A stretch of DNA of 14,185 nucleotides from Cyanobacteria bacterium UBA11372. GTDB taxonomy: Bacteria > Cyanobacteriota > Cyanobacteriia > Cyanobacteriales > Aerosakkonemataceae. A model generated the notes under the pieces. The model was not told the DNA's origin. It ran no database searches and saw nothing but the letters and a program-made list of their open reading frames with translations. Location: assembly GCA_003486675.1 (NCBI GenBank), contig DNGG01000497.1, positions 1-14,185 of the forward strand, written 5' to 3'. Below, piece after piece: positions 7,919-14,185 of this stretch (position 1 is its first letter; each line of letters begins with the position of its first letter). Position numbers and translations under genes: made by a program.

Positions 7919-8758
7919 CTATTTTTGTTTCAAAACCACCAAAGTAATATCATCAAACATCTTTTGCTCGCCGATGTGCCGCCGCACGTCTTCTATCACC
8001 AATTTCCGAATTTCTTTAGCCGAAAGTTGCCGATTTTCTTTCACGATTTCGCACAGCTTTTCTAAGCCGTATAGGTTGCTATTCATATCTTCGGCTTCGG
8101 TGATGCCATCGGTGTAAAGTACCACTACATCCCCAGGATTTAACTGGATTTGAATTTGGGAGACAAAATCAGCAATTTCCTCATCCAACCCAATCGGGAA
8201 GCCCAGATCTATTGTATCAATTCGCTCAATTTCTCCATCAGCACGCACGATAATTGTCTCTTCGTGTTGACCGCTGACGCTAAGTTTACCTTTAGCATAG
8301 TCTAATAAAGCCAGGGTCAGATTTTTATCCGATTTCATCCGAGCAATGTTGTGATAAATCGTGCGGTTGAGGATATCTAAAAATTGTACCGGATCGGTAA
8401 TTTTAGTTTCTTGTAACGTTCTGACTGCGGTTTGCGTCATTAACATTAAAACGCCGCTTTCTAACCCATGTCCGGTAACATCGCCGATGCTAATTTTCAC
8501 CTGTCCGTTCTCGGGTAGCACGTCGTAATAGTCGCCGCCTACTTGCTCGGCAGGTTCCATAAATCCAGCAATTTCTAATTCTTCAACTGCCTCTAATTCT
8601 GCTTGTTTCGGTAAAATCATTTGTTGCAGTCGCTTGGTGATTTCCAATTCAGCATTGAGGCGAATATTTTCGGCTTTGAGTTTCTCGTTGAGGGCGGTAA
8701 TTTCTTGATTGGCTTGGGCGAGTTGGGCGGTGCGTTCTTCTACTTTTTGTTCTAAGGT
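7919..8758 (-). repeat. Shared output module, copy 2 (coiled coil plus PP2C)
   Basis: This 840-base block encodes residues 412-690 and the stop of the CHASE2 gene. It pairs with 228-1067 in direct orientation at an offset of 7691 bases. The DNA is also clearly similar, for example around the GGDYYD and coiled-coil codons. The start of the shared block falls just after the last membrane helix. Confidence 0.85.
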
Positions 8759-9991
8759 TTGGGCATATTCTTCTAATTTTCGATAAGAAAGTCTGAGATT
8801 CTTCAACAGAAGGTATCCGATGCTGACAATCGCAGATGTAACGACGGAGAGGAGGGGAGCAAATGCAGGTATCCACCAACCTGATAGAAAGGCTAAATAT
8901 GAGATAATAACAATACTGCCCCCGGCGATCAAAATGCCAACAGCAGCCCATCGCCTGCGGAGGTACATTGAACCTAAAGTGGCACTACACCCAGACCAAA
9001 AAACAATCCACAACCAATTTAAAGGTTGATTCCAAGCACGCAGCATGGGACGACCTTCGATGGCTGCACTTAATATTTGGCTGGCTATATTGGCGTGAAT
9101 TACTACTCCGGGGGTGAGTTCGGAAATACCGAATAATTTGCTTGTATAAGGGGTTTGGAAAAGGTCGTTGAGGCTGGGTGCAGTGGCGCCGACAAAAACG
9201 ATGCGATCGCGCATCAGCCCCGGAGGTATTCTATTCTCTAATACATCCTGTAGCGATATGTTAGGAAACCGATTCAATTCCCCGCGATAGTTTAATAAAA
9301 TTTGGTATCCCCCCATGTCCCCTTGGTGATAAACTCCCTCACCAGCCGCTAAGGGAAAGAAGGTGGCTTTACCCAATCGATATATTTTTTGATCTGGATC
9401 GAGAAGCTGAAGATTAATCCCCTGTTTTTCCAAGTACATTAACGCTGTTTTGGTTCCCAGTCCCTCGCTAAACTCACGTTTCTTATTTCCCACTAAAATT
9501 AAACCTCGCCGCACTTTGCCATCGGCATCTAATACTAAATCCGCCGCAGCTACTTGCCCTAGTTTTTTTAACGTCGGGGCTGCTGCAATCGGTTCCCCGC
9601 CTACTTTTTCAATTCCAATTAAATTAGGGGTTTCCTTAAATAAGTCAACTAATTCTTGATGCCCCGGTTCGACTGGTAAATCTCGATAAATATCGATGCC
9701 AATGGCTCTCGGTTGTTGGGCTTTGATGTGGCGAATCATCCTTGCCATTACCTGGTCGGACATGGGCCATTTGCGGACATAATTAATATCTGACTCGCTT
9801 ATAGTGACGATCGCAATCCGCTGCTCGATTGGCTCGGATGTTCGTAACAGCACAAATTGATCGTAGATTGCCCATTCGAGTAACCGGAAAAAACCAGCCT
9901 GGGAGCCAGCAATAATTAATCCAGCTACGCTGGGAGTAATAATTAATACTCCTCGCCATTCTCCGAGTCGCCGTTTTAATTTTTTCCACAT
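7919..9991 (-). CDS. CHASE2 membrane sensor with SpoIIE/RsbU-type PP2C phosphatase output
   Basis: This 690-residue inner-membrane receptor is predicted to sense outside and dephosphorylate Ser/Thr residues inside. One helix (about 14-31) precedes an extracytoplasmic CHASE2 domain (about 37-310, with VTISESDI near 62-69, IGIDIYRD near 97-104 and RIVFVGATA near 263-271). Three more helices follow (about 326-342, 349-369, 375-396), then a coiled coil (400-453) and the phosphatase (455-690) with GGDYYD (485-490), Asp504, Asp628 and FDD (679-681), so the metal-binding residues appear intact. The start is forced: an in-frame TAA lies two codons upstream. There is no Shine-Dalgarno; a heptamer array takes its place. 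It is the third gene of a probable operon, 66 bases after the DUF928 gene. The ligand and phosphoprotein target are not visible. Confidence 0.93.
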   Translation of the reverse strand: MWKKLKRRLGEWRGVLIITPSVAGLIIAGSQAGFFRLLEWAIYDQFVLLRTSEPIEQRIAIVTISESDINYVRKWPMSDQVMARMIRHIKAQQPRAIGIDIYRDLPVEPGHQELVDLFKETPNLIGIEKVGGEPIAAAPTLKKLGQVAAADLVLDADGKVRRGLILVGNKKREFSEGLGTKTALMYLEKQGINLQLLDPDQKIYRLGKATFFPLAAGEGVYHQGDMGGYQILLNYRGELNRFPNISLQDVLENRIPPGLMRDRIVFVGATAPSLNDLFQTPYTSKLFGISELTPGVVIHANIASQILSAAIEGRPMLRAWNQPLNWLWIVFWSGCSATLGSMYLRRRWAAVGILIAGGSIVIISYLAFLSGWWIPAFAPLLSVVTSAIVSIGYLLLKNLRLSYRKLEEYAQTLEQKVEERTAQLAQANQEITALNEKLKAENIRLNAELEITKRLQQMILPKQAELEAVEELEIAGFMEPAEQVGGDYYDVLPENGQVKISIGDVTGHGLESGVLMLMTQTAVRTLQETKITDPVQFLDILNRTIYHNIARMKSDKNLTLALLDYAKGKLSVSGQHEETIIVRADGEIERIDTIDLGFPIGLDEEIADFVSQIQIQLNPGDVVVLYTDGITEAEDMNSNLYGLEKLCEIVKENRQLSAKEIRKLVIEDVRRHIGEQKMFDDITLVVLKQK

Positions 9992-9999
9992 AGGTTATG

Positions 10000-10048
10000 G
10001 GTAATTGGTAATTGGTAATTGCTTATTATTACCGATTACCGATTACCA
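10000..10048. repeat. Inverted heptamer arrays forming a hairpin in the DUF928-CHASE2 gap
   Basis: Three GTAATTG units (10001-10021) face heptamers of the ATTACC(G/A) type (10028-10048). They pair over 20 positions (10000-10019 with 10028-10047) around an 8-base loop. The two odd positions are U-G pairs in + strand RNA but A-C mismatches in the minus-strand transcript. The structure fills most of the 66-bp gap and ends within 10 bases of the CHASE2 start codon, so it could affect translation or readthrough. Confidence 0.75.
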
Positions 10049-10057
10049 ATTCGCCCT

Positions 10058-11059
10058 TTACAGCTGTTCGGCGATGGGTTGATTGGCGATCGCTTCCAAT
10101 CCCACTTCTTTTAGCAGATCCTTCCACTCGCTCGCTAAGGTAGCATTCCCCGGCTGTGCCTGTTTAGCCGCAGCTAATATTGCCACCGTATCGTACCAAA
10201 TCCCATCCTTGGCGTATGCTGTAGCCCGCTCTAGGGGCGTCCCAGTGGCATTTTGAGCCGTTTGGCTCTCGACTCGCCTGATCCACCCATTTGCCCCATT
10301 ATTATCTGGTTGGAGAATTCCTCCGGGCTGGATGGGTGCGAAGAACCAGACGTAGTTTTTGTCAATCTCTAGTTCCGGTGCATCTTGTGGAAGGGTAAAG
10401 CTGACAATTCCCCCTTTGCCAGAAATCTTCAGCACCGTCTGGTAGACATGATTTCTGCGTTCGTCTTGCAGGCTAAAAAATACTTCTTTGGCAGCCGTCG
10501 GCGGTATGTAAACAAAAAAGGTCGGACGTGCGGCTACTGTGCGTCCGTAGCGCGTCGTGGGTAGCAATGCCCTCAAAGGCAGTTGTTCGTTGGTACGAGT
10601 GCCTCCCGATGTGGTGTTAGCGGGAGCGTCCTCTCCCGCTGTTTGAAATCTCACATTACCGCGACTGACGCTGCCGGTGGTGTTACTGGGTGCAGCCTCT
10701 TCTGGGGCGGCGAATCGCACGTTCCCCCGCGTCCCTCCCCCCGTCGTGTTGACGGGTGCAGCCTCTTCTGGGGGCGCAAATTTCACGTTCCCCCGCGTCC
10801 CCCCGCCGGTGGTGTTATTCGGTGCCACTTCTCCGGGGGCAGCAAATCTGACGTTACCGCGCGTGCCGCCGCCGATGGTGCTTCTCGGTGCGGCTTCTGC
10901 TGGGGCGGCAAATTGCAGGCTAATCAGAACTTCTCTGCCTTGCCCAATCCCTGTGGGAGTTGCTTGTACCGATTGGTAGAAGCTACTGCCAATCACAGCC
11001 ACACCGCCCAGCGTTGCTGATAACAAGGTGCTAAAAGTGCCGAATTTGGATTGAGTCAT
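10058..11059 (-). CDS. Secreted DUF928-family protein with five 22-residue repeats
   Basis: This is a 333-residue exported protein of unknown biochemical function. Residues 1-33 form a Sec-type signal peptide (hydrophobic core about 11-27, likely cut after VQA, 31-33). Residues 50-159 are five repeats of the form F-AAP-E-AP-NTTGGGTRGNVR; each contains an Arg in a TRG, SRG or TRT context (67, 89, 111, 133, 155). The DUF928 domain follows (about 163-300), recognised by ALLPTTRYGRTVAARPTFFVYIPP and a C-terminal Tyr/Trp-rich part (GIWYDTV). DUF928 is common in cyanobacteria. The gene sits between the CHAT and CHASE2 genes (70 and 66 bp), so co-transcription is likely. The repeat region is more GC-rich than its surroundings. 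An enzymatic role is not suggested by the sequence; binding or scaffold functions are possible. Confidence 0.88.
   Translation of the reverse strand: MTQSKFGTFSTLLSATLGGVAVIGSSFYQSVQATPTGIGQGREVLISLQFAAPAEAAPRSTIGGGTRGNVRFAAPGEVAPNNTTGGGTRGNVKFAPPEEAAPVNTTGGGTRGNVRFAAPEEAAPSNTTGSVSRGNVRFQTAGEDAPANTTSGGTRTNEQLPLRALLPTTRYGRTVAARPTFFVYIPPTAAKEVFFSLQDERRNHVYQTVLKISGKGGIVSFTLPQDAPELEIDKNYVWFFAPIQPGGILQPDNNGANGWIRRVESQTAQNATGTPLERATAYAKDGIWYDTVAILAAAKQAQPGNATLASEWKDLLKEVGLEAIANQPIAEQL
10583..10912 (-). repeat. Five in-frame 66-bp coding repeats in the DUF928 gene
   Basis: The units encode residues 50-71, 72-93, 94-115, 116-137 and 138-159. The first three keep GGGTRGNV nearly unchanged, the fourth has GSVSRGNV and the fifth SGGTRTNE, so the array decays towards the conserved domain. 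Similarity is visible in the DNA too, as expected for tandem duplication. Confidence 0.9.
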
Positions 11060-11129
11060 AGTGGGATCTCTGGTAAGGGACTTTATTAAAATTTCATTAA
11101 GAAGATGAACCCTGTTACCTAATAATAAT

Positions 11130-14087
11130 TTACAACCAATTCCCGATTAAAACAAACGATGCCCAAAAATAGGGATGGTCGAATAGGGGATTTTTTAACA
11201 GAGCGATTTGAGCTTGACGCAGGGCCTCGGCTTTGGTTATAGATGGAGATGACCCGGTGAGTTGGCGATAAAACTCGCTCATCAAATTGGCGGTTGATTC
11301 GTCGTTAACCGACCACAGACTTGCTAGGGTACTGCTAGCACCGGAACGCAGTGCCAATCCGGCTAATCCCAATGCGGCGCGTTTATCTCCGGATGCGGTT
11401 TGACAGGCGCTAAGTACTAATAATTCGATTGGTTTAAGAATTCCCACCCTCCTTTTTTGAAAGAATTGATCGAAATCTTGAATATTAATCTTGCCATCCC
11501 AGGTAAGCAAAAATGTTTCTTCTGGGTTTGAACTGAATTGCCCGTGAGTTGCGAGGTGAACGATTTGAAAAGATGTGGCGTTCATTTGTTGAGTGAAGGT
11601 TTGGCGGGTAAATTGTTTATCTAGCAGGATTTTAGAATTCAATTCATTAGCAATTTGCTTCAGTTCCACCAGTACGCCGGGGAGGGCGGAGAAGCCAAGT
11701 CTTGCTTCGGTTAAACCGACGGTGAGGGCGGTGGGTTTTTGCCGTTCCAAACCTTGAGGAAACAGTTGCAAACCCGAACTGAGAGCGATCGCATATTTCT
11801 CTACTAAGTATGCTTTACCATCGTACAGAGCCGCCATCGGTAAATTGCGGAAAAAACCATCCGGTACAAATACCAGGGTAGTAATTTTACTGTTATTGAG
11901 GTCGGCTTGGGCAGGTGAGATCAGCCAATTGTAGACTTGTTGAAACAACCGCAACCGTTCTTGGGAGGAATAACCTATATACAGGGAGGAATAGACTTTT
12001 TGCAAGAATGTTTCAACTTGCGCGGCGCCGAGTGGGGTACTGTAGTGGCGTAGGGGTTGCTTGGGCAATGAGAGGATAACTTCTAAGCGATCGCTCAAAA
12101 CAATCGGATAAAATACCGCTGCTTGGGTATCGATTTCGTCAATCTGTGCTGGCTGAATATCCAAGCAGGCATCGCGAAAGAAGTTATCTAATTCTGCCAG
12201 TTGCAAAGCTTCGATGACTGTGCGAGCTTGTTTGATATCTTCTTGATTGGCATTCGGTTGCAATAGCAAGCTGGCGAATTCCCGATAAACTGGTTCCACA
12301 TTATCTCTGAAGTTAAACTGCACATCGGGATTAATCGCCACCAAGTCGCTGCGAAGCGATTGCAGGTTATTATAGGCATTGCGATATGCTGCGATCGCTC
12401 CTGTTATATCCTGCTGTTGTTTGAGTATTCTCCCTAACTGCCAAGCGGCACGGGCGATAATATCGTTGGCATCGATTTCTTGTGCAATTTGCAATACTTG
12501 CTGAGTTAAAGTTTTCGCATCTTGCCACTGTTGGCTTTGTTCGTAAAGCTTCCCGAGTTGATTGAGAGCATATGCTTCGGCGCGTTTATCGTTAATTTGT
12601 TTGGCTTGTTGCACCCCCGTTGCCAAAATTTGCGCCACAGATGTAATATCAAATCCGGTAGCATTGGAATGATTAGCTTTGTTGGTAATTGGTAATTGGT
12701 AATTGGTAATTGGTAATTGCGAGCTTGCCCCTACAGGTTGTAATTCCGATGCCACCGGAAACGATATAACAGATATGTTGTCTTTCACCGGGGCGGGTTG
12801 AGTTAAATTGTTTGTTTTAGTTGTTGGTTGATTGGTAAAACCCACACCGTAAGCGTTCACCTGCTCACCCACGGGGGCGGGTTGAGTTAAATTGTCGGTT
12901 TGAGTTGTTGGTTGATTGGTAAAACCCACACCGTAAGCGTTCACCTGCTCACCTGCTCCCCTGCTCACCTGCTCGCTTGCTCCCCCGCTCATTTCCATCA
13001 AACTTTCGGCAAAATTCACTCTGGCGTAGATTGCGGCGCGGCTGGGAGATAAATTAGATATTGTTGATTGTATTTCTGGGACTAAAGCCCGTGCGGCTTC
13101 CCACTGTTTGGTTTCGACGAACAAACTGAGTAGGTTAAGTTGCGCTTGGATGGATGCGATCGCATTTTTTGCTCTTTTCTGGGCTGATTGATAGTATGCC
13201 CGCGCTACGTCATATTCTTTTAAATCTCTGGCGATATTGCCAATGCTCAATAGGGTTTCACCTGTATTGGTATTGGCTCCCAGACGTTGGCTAATTGCCC
13301 AACTTTGTTCTAAAATTTCTTTGGATTGTAATAAGTCGCCGATTGTTTGCAGGGCAATGCCCAAACTCCGCAATCCATCGGCTTTAAGTAGAGAATCCGG
13401 TTGGGTTTTCAACTCTCCTACTAACCGATCCAGCAGGGTTTTGGAGCGTCGATATTGTCCTAAAGCTTGCAAGGCTGTTGCTTGGTTTATGCGGCTTCCC
13501 AACTTTCCGGTTTCGTTTTTGGCGCGACTATAATTTTGTTCGGCTTGCTTCCAAGTTTCTAGGGCTGCTTCTGTTTGTCCCCGTGCCAGTTGGATACTGC
13601 CTTTATTATTTAAGGCTTGAGCTAAAATTGCGATCGCTGTTGATGAGTTGTTTTTTTGCAGTAAATTTATGCTGGTTTCTATAGCTGTTTCTGCCTGCGA
13701 CCACTGGCCTAATTCTTGATATGCCGTCGCCAGATAGTTGAGGGTTTGTGCTTGGTTTAAAATAGCGCCTTGTTGGGCATATAAATCTGCCGCTTGTTGC
13801 CAAAGATTTGCCGCTTCGGCAAACTGTCCCGCTTCGTATAATTGCCTTGCTTGTTGCGATAGGGTTTCTCTTGGGGTGGAGACAATTGTTCTTAACTCAA
13901 AGGTATGGGAATTTGGGGATGTTCGCTGTTGCGCGATATGCCTCCGGCACGCTGACGCGAACGCTGGTATTCCTGCTGTCACCAAAAACAACCCCAGCGC
14001 GAACAAACAAAGCATGAGCCATAAGGTTTTTTGGGTTCTAGCGCTGCGTGCGATCGCTATTTTTTTGTGTTTTTGGGTGATTTTCAT
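11130..14087 (-). CDS. Exported TPR-CHAT protein (caspase/separase-like protease fold)
   Basis: This protein has 985 residues. A basic N-terminus and a hydrophobic helix (about 21-41) lead to AFASAC (42-47), either a signal-peptidase site or a lipobox with Cys47. TPR-like helices occupy about 76-345 and 485-575. The C-terminal CHAT domain (about 690-985) keeps the expected dyad: His848 in VHLATHG and Cys895 in LSACQTA. CHAT belongs to the clan CD peptidases, so cysteine-protease activity is plausible but unproven. Residues about 366-470 look unlike the family's short linker and consist largely of in-frame DNA repeats. It is the first gene of the probable CHAT-DUF928-CHASE2 operon. The ribosome site is weak (GAG directly before ATG). 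No other ATG lies in frame before an upstream TAA. Its place at the head of the operon suggests that it works with the other exported products. Confidence 0.93.
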   Translation of the reverse strand: MKITQKHKKIAIARSARTQKTLWLMLCLFALGLFLVTAGIPAFASACRRHIAQQRTSPNSHTFELRTIVSTPRETLSQQARQLYEAGQFAEAANLWQQAADLYAQQGAILNQAQTLNYLATAYQELGQWSQAETAIETSINLLQKNNSSTAIAILAQALNNKGSIQLARGQTEAALETWKQAEQNYSRAKNETGKLGSRINQATALQALGQYRRSKTLLDRLVGELKTQPDSLLKADGLRSLGIALQTIGDLLQSKEILEQSWAISQRLGANTNTGETLLSIGNIARDLKEYDVARAYYQSAQKRAKNAIASIQAQLNLLSLFVETKQWEAARALVPEIQSTISNLSPSRAAIYARVNFAESLMEMSGGASEQVSRGAGEQVNAYGVGFTNQPTTQTDNLTQPAPVGEQVNAYGVGFTNQPTTKTNNLTQPAPVKDNISVISFPVASELQPVGASSQLPITNYQLPITNKANHSNATGFDITSVAQILATGVQQAKQINDKRAEAYALNQLGKLYEQSQQWQDAKTLTQQVLQIAQEIDANDIIARAAWQLGRILKQQQDITGAIAAYRNAYNNLQSLRSDLVAINPDVQFNFRDNVEPVYREFASLLLQPNANQEDIKQARTVIEALQLAELDNFFRDACLDIQPAQIDEIDTQAAVFYPIVLSDRLEVILSLPKQPLRHYSTPLGAAQVETFLQKVYSSLYIGYSSQERLRLFQQVYNWLISPAQADLNNSKITTLVFVPDGFFRNLPMAALYDGKAYLVEKYAIALSSGLQLFPQGLERQKPTALTVGLTEARLGFSALPGVLVELKQIANELNSKILLDKQFTRQTFTQQMNATSFQIVHLATHGQFSSNPEETFLLTWDGKINIQDFDQFFQKRRVGILKPIELLVLSACQTASGDKRAALGLAGLALRSGASSTLASLWSVNDESTANLMSEFYRQLTGSSPSITKAEALRQAQIALLKNPLFDHPYFWASFVLIGNWL
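12684..12718. repeat. Heptamer array inside the CHAT gene, five units
   Basis: Five perfect GGTAATT units lie in the coding sequence and are read on the minus strand as QLPITNYQLPITN (about residues 457-469). Three heptamers equal seven codons, so gain or loss of three units keeps the frame. The motif is the same as at 7877-7918 and 10001-10021. Confidence 0.92.
12787..12954 (-). repeat. Two tandem 84-bp copies inside the CHAT gene
   Basis: Copies at 12787-12870 and 12871-12954 agree at 79 of 84 positions by my count. Each encodes a 28-residue unit (GEQVNAYGVGFTNQPTT then a variable QTD or KTN, then NLTQPAPV). Length divisible by three keeps the reading frame. The peptide is low in hydrophobic residues and likely disordered. 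Confidence 0.9.
12942..12989. repeat. Degenerate octamer array (CACCTGCT) in the CHAT gene, six units
   Basis: Units CACCTGCT, CACCTGCT, CCCCTGCT, CACCTGCT, CGCTTGCT and CCCCCGCT run without gaps. Three octamers equal eight codons, giving the paired peptides GGASEQVS and RGAGEQVN (about residues 368-383). It overlaps the end of the second 84-bp copy, which carries the same octamer at its edge. Confidence 0.8.
13933..13964. repeat. Small dispersed-repeat-like sequence at the CHAT signal-peptide junction
   Basis: The core GCCTCCGGCACGCTGACGCG (13940-13959) with GCGATAT before it and AACGC after it resembles the short GC-rich dispersed repeats known from many cyanobacterial genomes. On the minus strand it encodes A-F-A-S-A-C-R-R-H-I-A, the predicted processing site of the exported protein. 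Assignment rests on memory of such repeats, not on a search. Confidence 0.5.
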
Positions 14088-14121
14088 CTCTACTATACTG
14101 GTTAATTGCGTTGATTTTCTG

Positions 14122-14145
14122 TATAATATTTGTCAATTATGACAA
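14122..14145. promoter_or_regulatory. Candidate promoter/operator region upstream of the CHAT operon
   Basis: An inverted repeat TTGTCA-N4-TGACAA (14130-14145) adjoins an AT-rich box reading TATAAT on the + strand (14122-14127) and TATTAT or TATACA on the minus strand. The arms resemble -35 hexamers, but spacing to the minus-strand box is short (11-14 bases). The dyad could be an operator or a divergent promoter core; neither is certain. Confidence 0.3.
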
Positions 14146-14185
14146 TCGCGCCAGATTTTGGTTTAATATCGTTTCCGGTTGCATC
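14139..14185 (+). CDS. Possible 5' end of a divergent gene, cut by the window edge
   Basis: An ATG at 14139 opens a + strand frame with no stop up to the edge (15 full codons, MTIAPDFGLISFPVA). A TATAAT box lies only 11 bases upstream, and there is no Shine-Dalgarno. It is too short to assign; a chance open frame in a spacer is about as likely as a real gene start. Confidence 0.18.
   Translation, partial: MTIAPDFGLISFPVA

Noticed and set aside
7690..7947. 85-codon + strand frame in the spacer beside the CHASE2 gene
   Set aside because: It starts in the HIP1 repeat, passes through the heptamer array (QLPITNY reading) and ends inside the CHASE2 gene. It has no ribosome site, and I recognise no family.
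10583..11020. A 145-codon + strand open frame and a 100-codon companion opposite the DUF928 gene
   Set aside because: They are mirror images of the five 66-bp GC-rich repeats on the other strand. The DUF928 gene has a signal peptide and a known domain; these frames have neither.
13738..14142. 134-codon + strand frame over the start of the CHAT gene
   Set aside because: It lies opposite a well-supported TPR and signal-peptide coding region and shows no domain of its own.

Overview
The window looks like chromosomal DNA of a cyanobacterium, probably a filamentous (Oscillatoriales-like) one. The evidence is frequent HIP1 octamers (GCGATCGC) in genes and spacers, tandem heptamers of the CAATTAC type, other small dispersed repeats, and protein families that are typical of multicellular cyanobacteria: a giant kinase/ATPase signalling protein, CHAT, DUF928, CHASE2 and a carotenoid oxygenase. 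The genus is an inference. All five well-supported genes lie on the minus strand, so transcription runs from right to left.

Layout in transcription order. A CHAT-domain TPR protein with an export signal (14087-11130) is followed after 70 bp by a secreted DUF928 protein with five 22-residue repeats (11059-10058). After another 66 bp comes a four-helix membrane protein with an outward CHASE2 sensor and a cytoplasmic SpoIIE/RsbU-type PP2C phosphatase (9991-7919). These three look like one operon. A 337-bp spacer with a HIP1-rich tandem repeat and a heptamer array separates them from a carotenoid oxygenase (7581-5602). A hairpin terminator and a TATAAT box then lead into a 1763-residue protein (5519-228) that joins a Ser/Thr kinase, an AAA ATPase, a long helical region, a GAF domain and a second PP2C phosphatase. 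Positions 1-227 are repeat-rich and hold no gene I can recognise. At the far right edge a short + strand frame could be the beginning of a divergent gene, but support is weak.

How the genes may work together. In the proposed operon, the CHAT protease-like protein, the DUF928 protein and the CHASE2 sensor are all predicted to lie on the outer side of the inner membrane, and the output is a cytoplasmic Ser/Thr phosphatase. The large protein ends in an almost interchangeable copy of that output: 279 aligned residues, about 78% identical by my count. The two sensors may therefore act on the same phosphoprotein, with the large protein also carrying a kinase domain. This is a hypothesis. No RsbV/RsbW-like partner is encoded here.

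The most unusual feature is how far small repeats have entered genes and their edges. The CHAT linker contains three different repeat families in frame (about 100 residues). A dispersed-repeat-like sequence encodes the CHAT signal-peptide junction. Heptamer arrays hug the CHASE2 gene on both sides in opposite orientation. A nested inverted repeat with a 38-bp perfect palindrome follows the large gene.
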